Assembly: GCA_003339415.1 (NCBI GenBank)
Contig: PDHQ01000204.1
Location: 1 to 63,103 of the forward strand
Reading direction: 5' to 3'
Origin: Ophiocordyceps camponoti-saundersi (nom. inval.)
Taxonomy: Eukaryota; Ascomycota; Sordariomycetes; Hypocreales; Ophiocordycipitaceae
Length of the DNA stretch: 63,103 bases
Shown: positions 14,190 through 26,593 of the stretch, one piece after another
How the letters are laid out: each line of letters starts with the position of its first letter
Position numbering within the stretch: the first letter of the stretch is position 1
Notes under the pieces: generated by a model
What the model was told of the DNA's origin: nothing
The model's input: only the letters and a program-made list of their open reading frames with translations
Databases searched by the model: none
Made by a program: the position numbers and the translations under genes

Positions 14190-14546
14190 CTAGCCCCCTT
14201 ATTAGGAAAAGTAGCTATAAACTAACGCTAGCTCTAAGACGCGAACTTACTTAGTATAAAGCTACTAATATTTATAATAAGGTATATCTTCCTTAAAGTT
14301 ACTTTAAGCGCGGTAAGCTATAATAAGCTTAATATAATAATTAGCTATAATATAATTACCTAATATTATAATAATCTTAAAATAATAACTAGCTAAAGCG
14401 TAGTTACTTATTATAAAAATAAGCTTAATATAATAACTAAACTTAATATAACTATAAGCTATATATTACTAAAAATAATTATTATTAGTATTAACTTATT
14501 ATTTTTATTAAAGAATAATTTAATTAATTTTAAGATTTTTAAATAT
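14190..14546 (-). pseudogene. LINE-A1 antisense frame, distal part
   Basis: This is the reverse complement of A2 positions about 6000-5690, where the antisense frame is rich in Tyr-X-Lys-Leu-Ile repeats of about 15 residues (original Cys or His likely). LINE-A3 inserted at 14547, separating this part from the proximal part at 41153-42250. The 18 bp duplication of that event is at 14529-14546. Confidence 0.45.
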
Positions 14547-15259
14547 ATATATATATTATATTACGCTAAGAACTTATAAGGTATTTAGGCATATAAAAAG
14601 TAAGAAAAAAGGAAAAACTAAGCTAAGCTTAGGGGAAAACCCCTTACTAAGTAATTTATAGCTAGTAAAGTAAAAATAATAAGTAAGGAGAGGGTATTAT
14701 AGCGGGCTTTATATTAATCCGCTAAGCTATAATAGCGGGTTTAGGGTAGATTAAGCCGGGGTTTAAAAGTTACTAAGGCGGCGGCGGCTATAAACTTTAG
14801 CTACGGAAAGGTAAATATAAGTTAAATCCTTAGTAAGGGGGGAAAAATATATACCGCTATAAAAAGGAAAAGTATATATTAATATATATTATAGCGCCTT
14901 ATAATTAATAAGTAGTTTACTAAAAGGTATAAAATCTTATAGCTTATATAATATAAAGCTTTTTTTTATAAATAATATTAACTTTTAGTTTTTTTTAATT
15001 ATAATAATAGCTTATAATTATAAAATAAAAACTAGTAATAAATAAGCTACGCTTTATAATAATTATATTTTTAAATTTACTTATAACTATATTTATTATT
15101 TATATACTACCTATTAAAATTAGCTAAATAAGTTTTATTTTATTTAAGCTAAATATTAATAAAATTAAGCTAATACTTAATAATAATAAATATATATATA
15201 TATATATATATTACTTATATTTAAATAAACTTTACCTATATACTTATATATCCTTAACT

Positions 15260-16230
15260 TAAAGATAACGCTAAGGAATTATATATTATATAAGCTAAGC
15301 GCTATAATAAGTAATAAAAGTTTAGAGAGGTATAAGCTATAGCTAAAGAGGATCTTATTTTAATTTAAGATTTAAATTAAAGCTATATTTTTAAGAATAT
15401 AATTATAGTAAAGAACGCCTTAAAAGGTATCTATATTAAGGTTATAAAAGAAATAAAAAAAGCGAAGGGAGAGGGGGGAGATATTTATCTTTATACTTAA
15501 ATTAATCTATATTACCTTAAAGTAAATTAATACCTATATTAATAAATAAACCTTAAGCTTTATAAATATAATTTATAATATATTTAGCTTAGGTAAAAAA
15601 TAATTAATAATATTTAAAAAGTTAAAAATATTAGCTTAAGCTTTACTTAGAATAAGGATAAAATTAACTTATAAGGTAAGTAAAACTTATAAGCTAGTAA
15701 TAATAAAGCTTACTAAGGCGGCGCTTATAGCGCTTTTAAAAAGTAAAAGTAAAAGGTAAATATCTCTTATTATAGTTTAAAGACGCCTTATTAAGATAGA
15801 AGCTTACGCTATACCTAAGACTCTTATAATTATATTAAATATAAATAATAATAATAATAACTTATTATATATTTTTATTATTAACTTAAAGCGTTTATAT
15901 TTTACTAAAGTATACCTTAGAGAGAGTAAGAGAGCGAGCTTATATAAAGTTAATTTTAGCTAAAATAATAATAAAGTTTTAAAGTTTAAAATTACGCTAA
16001 TATAAGATATTATAAAATTAAGCTTAAGTAAAAAAGAGGTTACTAAGTCGCTTAAAGTAAAAGTAACTTTTATTAAAGTAGCGGCTATTATAGTAGCTAT
16101 TATAGCGGCTATTATAGCGGCTATTATAGCAGCTATTAATACTTATATAATTACGGTAACTTTTAGCGTTATTATAATAAGAATAGCTTTTACCGAATCT
16201 TAAATCCCTTAAACGCTTAAAACTCCTTAG
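15260..16230 (+). pseudogene. Antisense frame of LINE-A3
   Basis: This is the same unrecognised frame as in LINE-A2. A 46-codon-scale open stretch reads ALLRIRIKLTYKVSKTYKL near 15650, against ALLKIGIKLTYKVNKTYKL in A2. Most substitutions between the copies are C-T or G-A. The proximal part is shifted around 15430-15540. At 16081-16140 the frame has gained copies of a 12 bp unit, adding Ala-Ala-Ile-Ile repeats. A2 has only about two units there. Confidence 0.55.
16081..16140. repeat. 12 bp tandem repeat in the LINE-A3 antisense frame
   Basis: Five units of GCGGCTATTATA (variants GTAGCTATTATA and GCAGCTATTAAT) lie head to tail. The unit is a multiple of three and keeps the antisense frame. 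The equivalent site in LINE-A2 (about 5407-5433) is unexpanded. Confidence 0.85.
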
Positions 16231-17299
16231 CTTTAAGTTATATAATTACCTAGTATTAGTTAGGAGTTTTAATTACTTAGTTTCTAATAAATTTTACTTT
16301 TTACTAATTTAAAATTATTAAAGAAAAATAAGCTTAGGCTATATTTTAATAAGGTATTAAGGAGGCGCGGGGGACTCCGCGGTTATTAGTTATTATAAGA
16401 ATATTTAAAAATTTTAAAATTAATTAAGTTATTCTTTAATAAGGATAATAAGCTAACACTAATAATAACTACCCTTAATAGTATATAGCTTATAGTTATA
16501 TTAAATTTAATTATTATACTAAGCTTATTTTAATAATAAGTAACTATACCTTAGCTAATTATTACTCTAAGCTTATTATAATATTAAATAACTATATTAT
16601 AGCTAATTATTATATTAAGCTTATTATAGCTTACTACGCTTAAAGTAACTTTAAATAAAATATACTTTATATTAAGTATTGGAAGCTTTACGATAAGTAA
16701 GCTTATATTTTAAGGCCGGTATTAGTTTATAGCTACTCTTATTAATAAGGGGGCTATAAAAGTTAAGAAGTTATTAGATAAGGAGGGGGATAATAACTTA
16801 AATATAATAAATATAAGTTTTTTTAAAAATATAAAGTAAATTATAAATAAGGTAAGTAAATTAATAATATTATAATTATAATAATATATATAAAATAAAA
16901 TTATATTTAGTTTTAGTTTATTTTAAAAGCGTTAATATAAAATAAGTTAATAAGTTAAAATTAATATAAGTTAATATATTATAATATTTACTTTATAATT
17001 ATAATTATAGATAAGAAATAGTTAAGCTTTAAATATAATTTAATATTAAAAAAGATAACCTAAGGTAATTTATAATATTATTTAACTAAGTAAAAATAAT
17101 AAAAAAGTAAATAATATATATTCTTTAATTTAATATTATATTAATATAAAAAGGAGACTATTTCTAATATATACTTATAAAAGAGAAACTTTCTAAAATT
17201 AATTTTACTTATATATAGTAATATAATTATAATATTAATATATTCTAATAAAATTAATAAATATACTTAGATCTAGTATAACCTTATAAATAATAGTAA

Positions 17300-18700
17300 G
17301 TTATTTATAAATTTATAATTAGCTTGAAAATTTAGCTTAGGGCTATAACGCTCCCGCCCCTTAATTAAAGTAATAATAAAAATAATAAAAGAAGATATAA
17401 TAAAAAGAATCCGAAAAGATATTAAATATAACTAAGTATAAGGCTAGCTAAGTTTATTTATAACTTAGTTAATTATAAATTAAATATAAGAAACTTATAG
17501 AAACCTTTTTAAGCTCCTACTAATACTTTAATAATATTATTATATATAACCTTATTAAGCTTTACTCTAGCAGACTTATTTTAACTTATTAAAGCTATAA
17601 TAAAATATTATATAGTCCGCTTTATATAAGAAATAAAATAAGCAAATTTAGCTAAAACTAGGATTTTTTATATAAATAGTTATTAAATATATTATAAATA
17701 GTATTATATATAAGATATTTTTTTACTTTTTTATAAGAAACTAATAATTAAGTTTAAAAATATAAGCTTAGGTTATATTAGCTTTATAACTTTATTTAAA
17801 ATTAAAAAAGCAAATTTTATTTAAGTATTTAAGAGAAATTATAATATATTTTAATAGCGTTATAGAAAATATTACTAAGAAGACTTTTAAAACTATAATA
17901 CTAGCTATTAATTATACCTTAAAAGCGATATTTTACTTAATAATCCGCTAACTTAATAATAAAAATATAGCTATTATATTTAATTTTAATATTATAAGAT
18001 TTATATAAGACCCCTTTTAAGTTAGGACTTTTTTTAAGCTAGATATTACTATTACTAACTAGCTATATAATATTATTACTAAAAGGCTTCCTCTTTTATT
18101 AGCTATAAATAATTAAGATAGTTTTATTATTAAAATTATATAAGTTAATAAAGTTACTATTACTAAGTTATAAGCTTTAAAAGTAATATCTAAAGCTATA
18201 TAAATAGCGGTAATAATTAAATTAACTTTACTTATTAATATAAGTAGACTTTATAATTATAGACTAATAGCGGAAATATAAATTTTTTAAACTAAGCTCT
18301 TTTCAGACTTTATTTTCCCCCGCTAATATTATAACTATTATTATTTAAATTATATTACTAAGTTTTATAAGTATATTAAGCTTTAAAATAAATATAATAT
18401 TATTATATATAAAATTAAAATTAAATATAAAATAAGTTAAGAAAAATACTCTTATATATATTTCTTATAAGGGCGATTACCTAGCCTAGTTTTAGCTATA
18501 CCTTATAGCTATTTAAGAATAAGATAAGGCTTATACTTATTATAAATAATAACTTATATAATTTACTAAACTTAGTATATAATTTATAATATTATTTAAT
18601 ATATAATTTACTTAAAAGCTAGCTTTAAAGTCTTTATATTAATTTACTATAAGTAGGAAGTATTACTAACTTATAAGTAGCTCCTAACCGAAGCTATCCT
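17300..18700 (+). pseudogene. LINE-B1 ORF1 relic
   Basis: This is the region before the endonuclease where fungal two-ORF LINEs encode their RNA-binding ORF1 protein. Near 18360-18450 one frame is a Lys/Tyr/Ile-rich segment (KFYKYIKLQ with a stop at the Gln) whose spacing loosely fits a mutated CCHC knuckle. I cannot trace a continuous frame, and the call leans on position and on the reference order of such elements. Confidence 0.4.
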
Positions 18701-18849
18701 TTAAGATATTAGTTAGCGGAGATATATTAGAGGCTATAAGGCGCTTAATTAAATATAATAAGAGTATATCTCTTCTAAATTTAAGCTAGCTACCCTCTAA
18801 ATAGCTAAAAACTATAATTAATATTAATATTAATAAGCTTACTTTTTCC

Positions 18850-21800
18850 TTATATAAAATAGATAGATTTATTAAAACTAATATAAAGCCCCTAACTACG
18901 CTAGCTTTTATTAAGATATAAGCTAAAGCTACTATTAAGGTATTATATAAAAATAGTAAGAATATAACTATTATTACTTTTAACTTCTTTTTATATATTT
19001 AAAAATTCTTTTTTTAAATATTAATAAATAACCTAAGCTAGTATAATTAGCCTTTTATAATATATATAACTATAATATTATTACTTTATAAGAAATAATA
19101 TATTACTTAAGAGCTAGTCTGCCCTTTTTTAAAACCTTACCTTATTAACTTATTTTTATAGCGGATAAGCGGCTATATATATTTATAAGCGTTATAATAT
19201 TTCGGATTAGTTATTTATTATTAGTAAGGACTAAGCTAGAGTTAACTTTGCTTCTAAATTAGAAATCCTCTTAATATACTCCCCCTTAAATTAAGCTAAA
19301 TAAAGCTACTTTTCCCTTTTTCCTAAGTTTAAGCTAAAAATAAAATAAATCTTTTTTAAGGATTTTAACTTATATTATTTACTATAAGATAGCTATAAAT
19401 AATACTTTAATAATATTAATTAGCTTATCTAAAAAACCTTTAAACTTAACCTTTTACTTTTTACTTTTAAAAGCGAATATATAAGGATATTTTATAGCTA
19501 TTAAAATAGTATATTAAATTTACTTTAAGCTATAGCTAAGTCTTATACTATATATAAGACTAAACCTTATCTTTATAAGATTTAATTATATTCCGTAAAT
19601 ACTTATAATTAATATATAAGATATTAACCTTTCCGCGCCTAAGCTATAATAAAAATAAGCTAGTTTAAACCTTATTATTAAAAAATCTTATACCTAAGTT
19701 TTTATCTTTAATATTATTAAAACTATTAATTAGATTAACGCTACTCTTAACTACTTTTATAATAAACTATAATAAGTTATCTAAAACGCTATACCTTTTT
19801 TTATTTTAATACTTAAAAAGAAATAAACTTAGTTTACCTTAATAGTTACCCGCGCTATTAAGGATATTAAATAAGCTAAGCGTTATTATTATAATTTTTT
19901 ATTTAAATATAACTAGCTATAATTATAAAAATCTACTTATAATTAGAAAAAAATAGTCGCTTATTCTTATTTAGCTAATTAGCGTTTCTTTTTATATTTT
20001 ATTAATAATAACTTTAAATAGTTTTAGTATATAAAGCGCTAAGCGCGGCTTTATAATAAATTACTAGCTAAGCTTATTTACCTTTTAGCTTTATAAAACT
20101 TAAGTAAAGGCGAGGCTATATTCTTTAAAAATATAGCTTATATTTTAATAAATAGGTTTTTTCCTCCTATCCTTAACCTCCCCCTTTTAAATAATAAAAC
20201 GCTTAAACCTAGCTTCCTTATAAAATAGCATATTACTATAAATAATATTTAAACTACCTTTTATATTATATTATTATTAAAAGTAACTAAAATAAATTAG
20301 TTTCTAACTAGCTTTTTTAAAATATATTACTTAGTCTTTTATATATAACTTACTTATATTTTTAAGCTTATTTTTAAATTAGTTATTTTCTAAATTAACT
20401 TTATATTATTATTATAATTATATAATATAAGTAAGGTAAAAAGCTAGAAATCTACTAGTAAGCTAATAGCTATAAGCTAATCTTTCTTTTATATTACTTT
20501 AGTAAAATACTTAAGTTTATTATAAGTAAGCGGTTATCTAATATTACTAAATTATACTAGCTCCTCCTTAATAGCTAAATAAGTAATAAATAGAATAAGT
20601 TAATAAAATTAGCTATTTTTATATATAAAGCTTATTTAAGCTACCTAAGCTAAGAAAAAAGTTACTTTTTTCCTATAACTTAATATAAAAAGAGCCTTTA
20701 ACGCTATTTATTATAATAAATTATTTTATAAACTTATATATATAAGGTATTTTACTTAAATCTAAACTTTTTTATAAAGCTATCTTAGCTATTACTTTTT
20801 ATATTTATACTTTAATAGATAAACTTTAATACCTTTCCTAGTTTAAATTAAAGTCCCTTAAAGCTTCTTACTTTTTATTATACTTTTTATTTTTTATATA
20901 ACGCTATTTTACTAATAGTTAAAATATAAACTTAAGTTAAAAATTATTAAGTTTACTAATAATATAAACTTTTTTAATATTAAGCTAAATATTATTATAA
21001 TTATATAATATTTTTAGTTAGCGTAATATATTTATAAAATATAAGCTTAATTTTATAATATAGCTTTTAAGCTAAATAAGAGCGAACTAATATATTTTTC
21101 TAAAAAATATTATTTAAAATAATATATAATTAAGCTAAGTATATATAAAATTTAATCTATCTCCGAGGCGCACTTACTTAGCGTTTAAGTTTATAAATAA
21201 CTATATTAAAAAATATATATTTAAACTATATATAATAAACTTTCTAAATAAAATCTTACTTTTACCGCCTTAACTATATTTACTTAAGGTTATACCCTCC
21301 TTTAAGCTAGAGAGTTATATATAAAAGTTATATAATTTTTAGTATTTTATATTTCTATTATTTTTTATATAACTACCCTAAAGGCTAGGAACCCCTTAAG
21401 CCTTATTAAGATTATAAGCTTTACTTAATTATAATATTTATATATTATCCTTAGCGCTTTTAAAATAACCTTAATTTATTATTTAAAAGCTAAGTTTTAA
21501 ACCCTTCTAATTAATTTTTATATAAATAAGAGAAAGGCTAATACCTTTTACTAGCTTGAAAAAGTAAGTATATTAAATATAATTTAATATATATTTAAGT
21601 TTATTTTCAGGTTTCTTATAAGATTTCCTATATATAGCTTAACTTAATATAGTAAAACTAAGTCCTTATTTTAGAAAAAACTAAAGTAAATAATAATATA
21701 AGCTTATATTTTATATAATACCCTTAATAAGAAAATTACTTAGCGCTATTTTTATAGAAACTAAACTTACTAATAGGAATAGCGGGAGAACCGCTTTTAA

Positions 21801-21950
21801 TAAGCCTGCTTTAAGTTTACCCTCTTCCTAGGTAATTTCCCCCCGCGCCTAAACTAGCTTATAATTATTATAATATATTATAATCTCCCGAAATATATTA
21901 ATATTATAATTACCTAGTTATATATAAGTAAAATTAAGCTATAAGAGTTC
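18850..21950 (+). pseudogene. LINE-B1 ORF2: endonuclease and reverse transcriptase
   Basis: Endonuclease: at 19140-19560 one frame reads AAIYIYKRYNIS, then KDFNLYYLL at about 19356-19385, then NSILNLL, which fits the GDFNLHHPLW and STIDL blocks of EEP domains. Reverse transcriptase: a frame near 20440-20720 reads KLIFLLYYFSKILKFIISKR, the R-P-I-S-L-L-x-x-x-S-K-x-L-E block; then LLLLNIKRAFNAIYYNKL (finger/palm) and the catalytic box KFTNNINFF at about 20949-20975 (FTDD before RIP). Total coding length is about 1000 codons with several frameshifts. No RNase H domain could be placed. The enzyme would make cDNA at the nicked target. Confidence 0.82.
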
Positions 21951-22829
21951 CTCTTTTTCCGCTAAGTTTTAAATATAATTACTTTAAACTATTAGTATAA
22001 TACTAAGCTATAAAATATATATTACCTCCTCTTATAATACCTTAATCTTATTATTTAAAAGGATAAATTATTATAATATTTTTATTCTAAGTTTTTTTTA
22101 TATTTTAAGCTTAATAATTATATTTTTACTTTTATAATTATAAAGTAAATATTATACTATATTAATTTTTATTAGTTTAACTTTATTAGAACTTTATATA
22201 TATCTCCGCTAAACTTATTATAAGCTTAAATTTACTATATTTCTATTTACTAAACTTTTTTATTATTATAAACTTATAAATATCTTTCCCTTTTTACCTT
22301 ATCTAATTATTATTATTCTTTACTTTATCCTTACCTAGGCCCTTTTCCTTACTAGCTTAGATTTCGCTACTAATATTATTAAAATCTTCTATTTATAACG
22401 CCCGCTCTCTTAATATTACTTTAGTAAAAAACTAGCTTTAAGTTATAAATAGATTCTTAGTAAATAGTAGCTTAAACTTAATAAATACTCTTAATATAAT
22501 AAATAAAGCTATTACTAACCTAGCTTTTATTTTTATTTTTTTAATATATTAAAAGTTTTTAAGCTTATAGTTTTAAAAGATTTTAATAAACTTATTAGCG
22601 ATTTTATAGCTAGCGTTTATTTTCTTATAATATTAGTTTAAACTACTAATAAACTTAACTAAATAAATATATTTATAATTATAAATATAAGCTTATTAAA
22701 CTTATTTTTTATTACTTAAATATAGCTAGCTTAATAACTTTTAAGCTTTTTAATAAATAATACCTTAATTATTATATTTAATAATACTTTTTACTTATTA
22801 AGTATATAAAAATAATTATAGCTAAGATT
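21900..22829 (-). pseudogene. LINE-B1 antisense frame, distal part (split by LINE-C1)
   Basis: This region corresponds to LINE-B2 49870-50740, where the plus strand carries an unrecognised open frame opposite to ORF2. LINE-C1 inserted at 22830, leaving the proximal part at 24688-25950. The 15 bp duplication ATTATAGCTA(A/G)GATT marks both sides (22815-22829 and 24688-24702). Confidence 0.45.
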
Positions 22830-24687
22830 AACTTTTATATATTCTATAGATTCCGCGCTTATAGCGACGCGGATATAGATTTCTTATTCTTATATTATAA
22901 GCGGACTCCGCTCCCTTTATTACCTTATAATAATAGCTAGCCGCGCTTAGAGCGACTTTAAAAGGAGGGTAACGCTATATAAGTTAATCGTAACTATAAA
23001 ATTTTTTACCTAAAATATAGCTTTACTCTAAATCGTAATAGTTTTAAACTTAAAAGTTTATTATATTTATTATTTTATTAAAAGCTAACGTAAATATTAG
23101 TAAGATTATTTTAAGAGATATTTTTATTTTTATATAAGTAATTATTAAATAAATAATAGAGTTTAAAAAGGTTTAAGAAGGTGCCCTCCTTACTCTAACT
23201 TTATTACTTAGTAATATCTTTTTAGCTATTATAGCTATAGTTTCCTCTCTTTTTTATAACTTCGGGGGGAGCGGAACTCCTTTAATATAAGCTATAATTA
23301 TAGCTAAAGCGTTAGAGAAAACTATTAAAAAGTAAATTCCTAGGTAATATAAGTAATAGCTTAAAATTCGCTTTAATTTTATAGCTTTACTTTAAGTTTA
23401 AGGCCTTAAAGTAATTATAATAAATATTAACCGCGGACTTTATAAGTAAAGCTAAGCTTTTATAATAAAGAAACTACTTAGCGGCGATATTATAATAATA
23501 TTCTAAGATATTATTTATAAGCTCTAATCTAATTTAAAGTAATTTTATATTACTTTTAAAGAAAAGGCACGCTTAATTAGTAAAGGTTATACTTTTATTA
23601 TAAAAGGGGTGCTAGCGCGGGCCTTATAATAAGGCGGTAAGGAAGCCTTTTAAAAAAAATTAAGTTATTAAATAAAGTCTTAATAATATAATTATATATA
23701 AAAAGATACTATTCTAAAACTTAGCGGAGTTTTTTAATAATTATTATTAATAGCGTAGCGGATATAAACTAGATTTATAATAAAGGTATAATAATATAAG
23801 TAAAGATTTTTAACGCTAAACTATATACGCTAAAGATCTAACTTTAGTAATATTTTAAATATTACTAACTTAAATATATCGCTAAATATTATATAGCGAG
23901 GCTATAATATAATAAGTATTTTATTACTTTATATATAAAAAGTAAGTTTATTTACCTTATAGCTTATAAGAAAAGATTATATTATTAGTTTTTTAATTAA
24001 GGGTCTTATTTTAAGTAAAGTTAACTTTACCTTAAAATAAGAGTAGTATATAATTAGGTAAAGAACGCGTATATTACCTAACCTTAAAGGTTTATAAATT
24101 AGAGCTTTATATATACCGCCCCTTCTCCCCCTTTAGCGCTAACTAGAAACTAATAATAGCCGGGGTAAAAACGCTAAAAAGTAAATATAATAATACCCCC
24201 TCCTTTAACTCTAACTCCGCACTTATTTATAGCTTTACTATAATAATTTAGCTATTTTTTAAAATTAGCTATTATAGGGTTTATTATAAGATAATAAAAC
24301 CTTAATATATACTTAAACTATGCTAAAAAGGCTTTAATAGATTAAATTATTAAGGCCGCTTTAATTAAACGCGGGGATTTAGTTTATAGTAACGATAATA
24401 GCTAAGAGGATAAGTAAGCTATATAGACTTTATATTAGACCCGGTCTACGCGTATTTTTACTACCGCGGAGTCCGTTTTAGGGGAAATATTAGCTTTTAA
24501 ATTACTAGTTAATATATAACTTATTAAATATATAAAGTGCTAGGTGCGGATAAAGTCCGACTTAAAGCTAAGGTAATACTTAAGGGGAGGGTTTTACTCT
24601 AAGTTCTCTAGTTTTTCCCCCTCTTAGAATATATATAAGATAGTTCTAAGCTATACGAGGCATATTAGCGTATAAATTATTATTATT
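22830..24687 (+). mobile_element. LINE-C1, short ORF1-only LINE derivative
   Basis: This 1858 bp element is inserted in LINE-B1 with a 15 bp duplication (22815-22829, 24688-24702, one G/A difference). It ends in TTAGCGTATAA plus an (ATT)n tail, and its last 100 bp resemble the LINE-B 3' module. A second complete copy, LINE-C3 (58742-60620, 1879 bp), starts within about 12 bp of the same 5' position, so the short length is a fixed structure and not random 5' truncation. It has one coding region, ORF1-like, and no room for a reverse transcriptase, so it must depend on another LINE. Confidence 0.85.
23140..24080 (+). pseudogene. LINE-C1 ORF1-like gene (nucleic-acid-binding protein)
   Basis: A single frame of about 310 codons is interrupted almost only by TAA and TAG. 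It contains GTPLI-stop-AIIIAKALEKT near 23280, KKLLSGDIIIIF at about 23468-23503 and KARLISKGYTFIIKGVL at about 23555-23610. These fit the K-L-P-S-G-D-I-x-x-T-F and A-R-L-x-x-x-x-Y-T-V-I-x-x-G-V blocks of ORF1 proteins in fungal Tad1-like LINEs. Such proteins bind the element's RNA. The zinc-knuckle part expected after this domain was not found, either lost to mutation or missing from this family. Confidence 0.65.
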
Positions 24688-25950
24688 ATTATAGCTAGGA
24701 TTTAAACTAGCTTTTTTCTTAACTAATAACTTTTAAGCTATAAGCTTTATTATATTATTTTAACTAGCTAGCTTAGCTACGCTTTTACTTAAATATATTT
24801 ACCTTATATATAATATTACTATATTAATAGTTTTAGAAATACTTAAATTAATATTAATATTAATATTATTATTAATATTATTATTAATATTATTATTAAT
24901 ATTATTATTAATATTATTATTAATATTATTATTAATATTATTATTAATATTATTATTAATATTATTATTAATATTATTATTAAAGTTTAAGATTATTATA
25001 GCTAAATACGCTTTTTTAGTTAGCTTTAACTAAGATTTAACTAATATATAACCGCGCTTAGCCTTAGCTTTACCTTTATTAAGCTTTTTACTTTTTAACT
25101 TACCCTTAACTTTACTAGCTAACTTAGTCTACCTAACTTTAGCTAGCGTTAAGTCCTCTATTATAGCGATTTTATTATCGCTTTTATTAATAATATTACT
25201 ATTAGTAGGACCTAGCTTTATATTATTAAAAGAAGCTTTTATAGCCTTTATTACCTTATATACTTATCCTATCTCTTACTTAGCTTTAAGCTAAGTAATA
25301 TAGCTTAAGGTAATAATAATATTAAGCGCTAATATTATTATTTTTTTAATAGCCTTTATAGCTAAAGTTACTTTTTTTTCTAATATAAATATTTAACTTA
25401 ACTATTAGGTATTTTAATTTATTAATAGTTTTAGTTATACTTATTATTATTATATTTAGCTTTTTACTTATATTAATAATATTAGCTAAAATATTACTAA
25501 GGGCTATTTTAATATATTTAAAAGTATTATATATTAACTTAAGAACTCTTATTACCTTATTCGAATTAGTAAAAATAAAGGCGGCTTTACTTAAAGCTTA
25601 CTTAATATTATAAACGTTTCTATAAAATAAAAACTAATCCTTGTTTTAAATAGCGCGCTTAACTTTTACTAAAAGCGCTTTAATATTACTTTAGTTTTCC
25701 TACGCTTTATACCTTTTACGCTATATATAATAAAATTTAATAGCGTTTATTATTTATAACTTATATATTTTTAGCTTATTAGCTTTTTATTATTAGCTAT
25801 AACTTAAAAAGTATTTATTATTATATAACTTATATTTAATTTTATATAAGTAATATATATCTAAGTTATAAGATTTACTACGCTATTTGCTTTTATATTC
25901 TTAATAAGTTTTTAATAAAAAGTTTATTTACTCCGCTATACCTAATAGCT
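24688..25950 (-). pseudogene. LINE-B1 antisense frame, proximal part
   Basis: Read on the minus strand this matches LINE-B2 49063-49868. Conserved segments include DLTLAKVR and KGKAKAKRGYILVKS (B2: NLTLAKVKE, KGKAKAKRNYILVKF). Stops in both copies are TAA or TAG at the same Gln/Trp positions. The product is Lys-rich with an Asn-rich segment that has been expanded into a long repeat in this copy (24848-24983). Function unknown. Confidence 0.6.
24848..24983. repeat. 12 bp minisatellite AATATTATTATT
   Basis: About 11 head-to-tail units lie here. In LINE-B2 the same place (49674-49710) is a short Asn-coding run of AAT codons, so the array is an in-frame expansion of a native segment of the antisense frame. 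Confidence 0.95.
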
Positions 25951-26514
25951 AGAATATTTTTAATATAAGCGCTTTTATATAATATAGCTTATATATATAT
26001 TATAAGGAACTAAGTTTTCCTTTCTAATTTTTACTTTTTTAATTATATTAATATTAGTTAAGAGTTAGACTAATAATTAGCTATAAGGCGTTATTTACTT
26101 TTATAATAAAAGTAATATTTATAATTATATATATTTTTATAAAGGAAAGGAAAAAAGCTATATATTACCTAGCTTTTATTTATTTATACCTTAATAATAA
26201 AGTATATATTACCCTGCCCGCTTACTAATCTATAATATACTTAGCTAACCTAGTATATATTTTAGCGTCACTTATCTATTCTTATAAGCTATTATTTATA
26301 GCTTTACCTTAATCTACTATTTTATTATAGCTTTACGAGCCTAAGTAAGGCTTATAGTAGCGCTTTTTCTTACTTTTTAACCTTACCTTATTAGGCTTTT
26401 GCCTCCTAAGTAAGGGGTTTTCCCCTAGGCCCTGCTTAGGTTTTCCCCCCTCCTTATATATAGTAGTTCTAAATACTATTTAGGCCCTTAATATAAATTC
26501 TAATAATAATTATA

Positions 26515-26593
26515 ATATATTTTAGTAAATCTTTATATCTCTTAAATAACTTTACTTTATTAAAGTAAGGTAAGAAAATAAAGGGGAATAAGG
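26515..26593 (-). mobile_element. LINE-A3 sliver between LINE-B1 and LINE-D1
   Basis: These 79 bp align with LINE-A2 6478-6555 (CTTTACTTTATTAAGGTAAG and flanks). They include the right LINE-B1 duplication (26515-26529) and the left LINE-D1 duplication (26578-26593), and show that B1 and D1 entered LINE-A3 independently only about 60 bp apart. Confidence 0.88.

Larger units (their letters stand above)
17253..26514 (+). mobile_element. LINE-B1, near full-length copy carrying LINE-C1
   Basis: LINE-B1 sits in LINE-A3 with a 15 bp duplication (17238-17252 and 26515-26529; differences C/T and A/G). Removing LINE-C1 (22830-24687) and its duplication leaves about 7.4 kb, of which about 0.13 kb is an expanded repeat. 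It is colinear with the reverse complement of LINE-B2, whose 5' end reaches about 30 bp further. Order: 5' region with a B2-like CTAG/CTTA block, ORF1 (about 17300-18700), endonuclease, reverse transcriptase, antisense frame, then the 3' module with GGGGTTTTCCCC at 26414-26425 and a TAATAATAAT tail. LINE-B and LINE-A share ORF2 motifs and 3' module but little overall nucleotide identity. Confidence 0.9.

Noticed and set aside
11118..14546. A separate truncated inverted LINE next to LINE-A2
   Set aside because: The 16 bp duplication around A2 and the match of 3419-3881 to the missing part show it is the continuation of LINE-A1.
22830..24687. A DNA transposon
   Set aside because: There are no terminal inverted repeats; the 15 bp duplication, the simple-repeat tail and the LINE-type 3' end fit target-primed retrotransposition.
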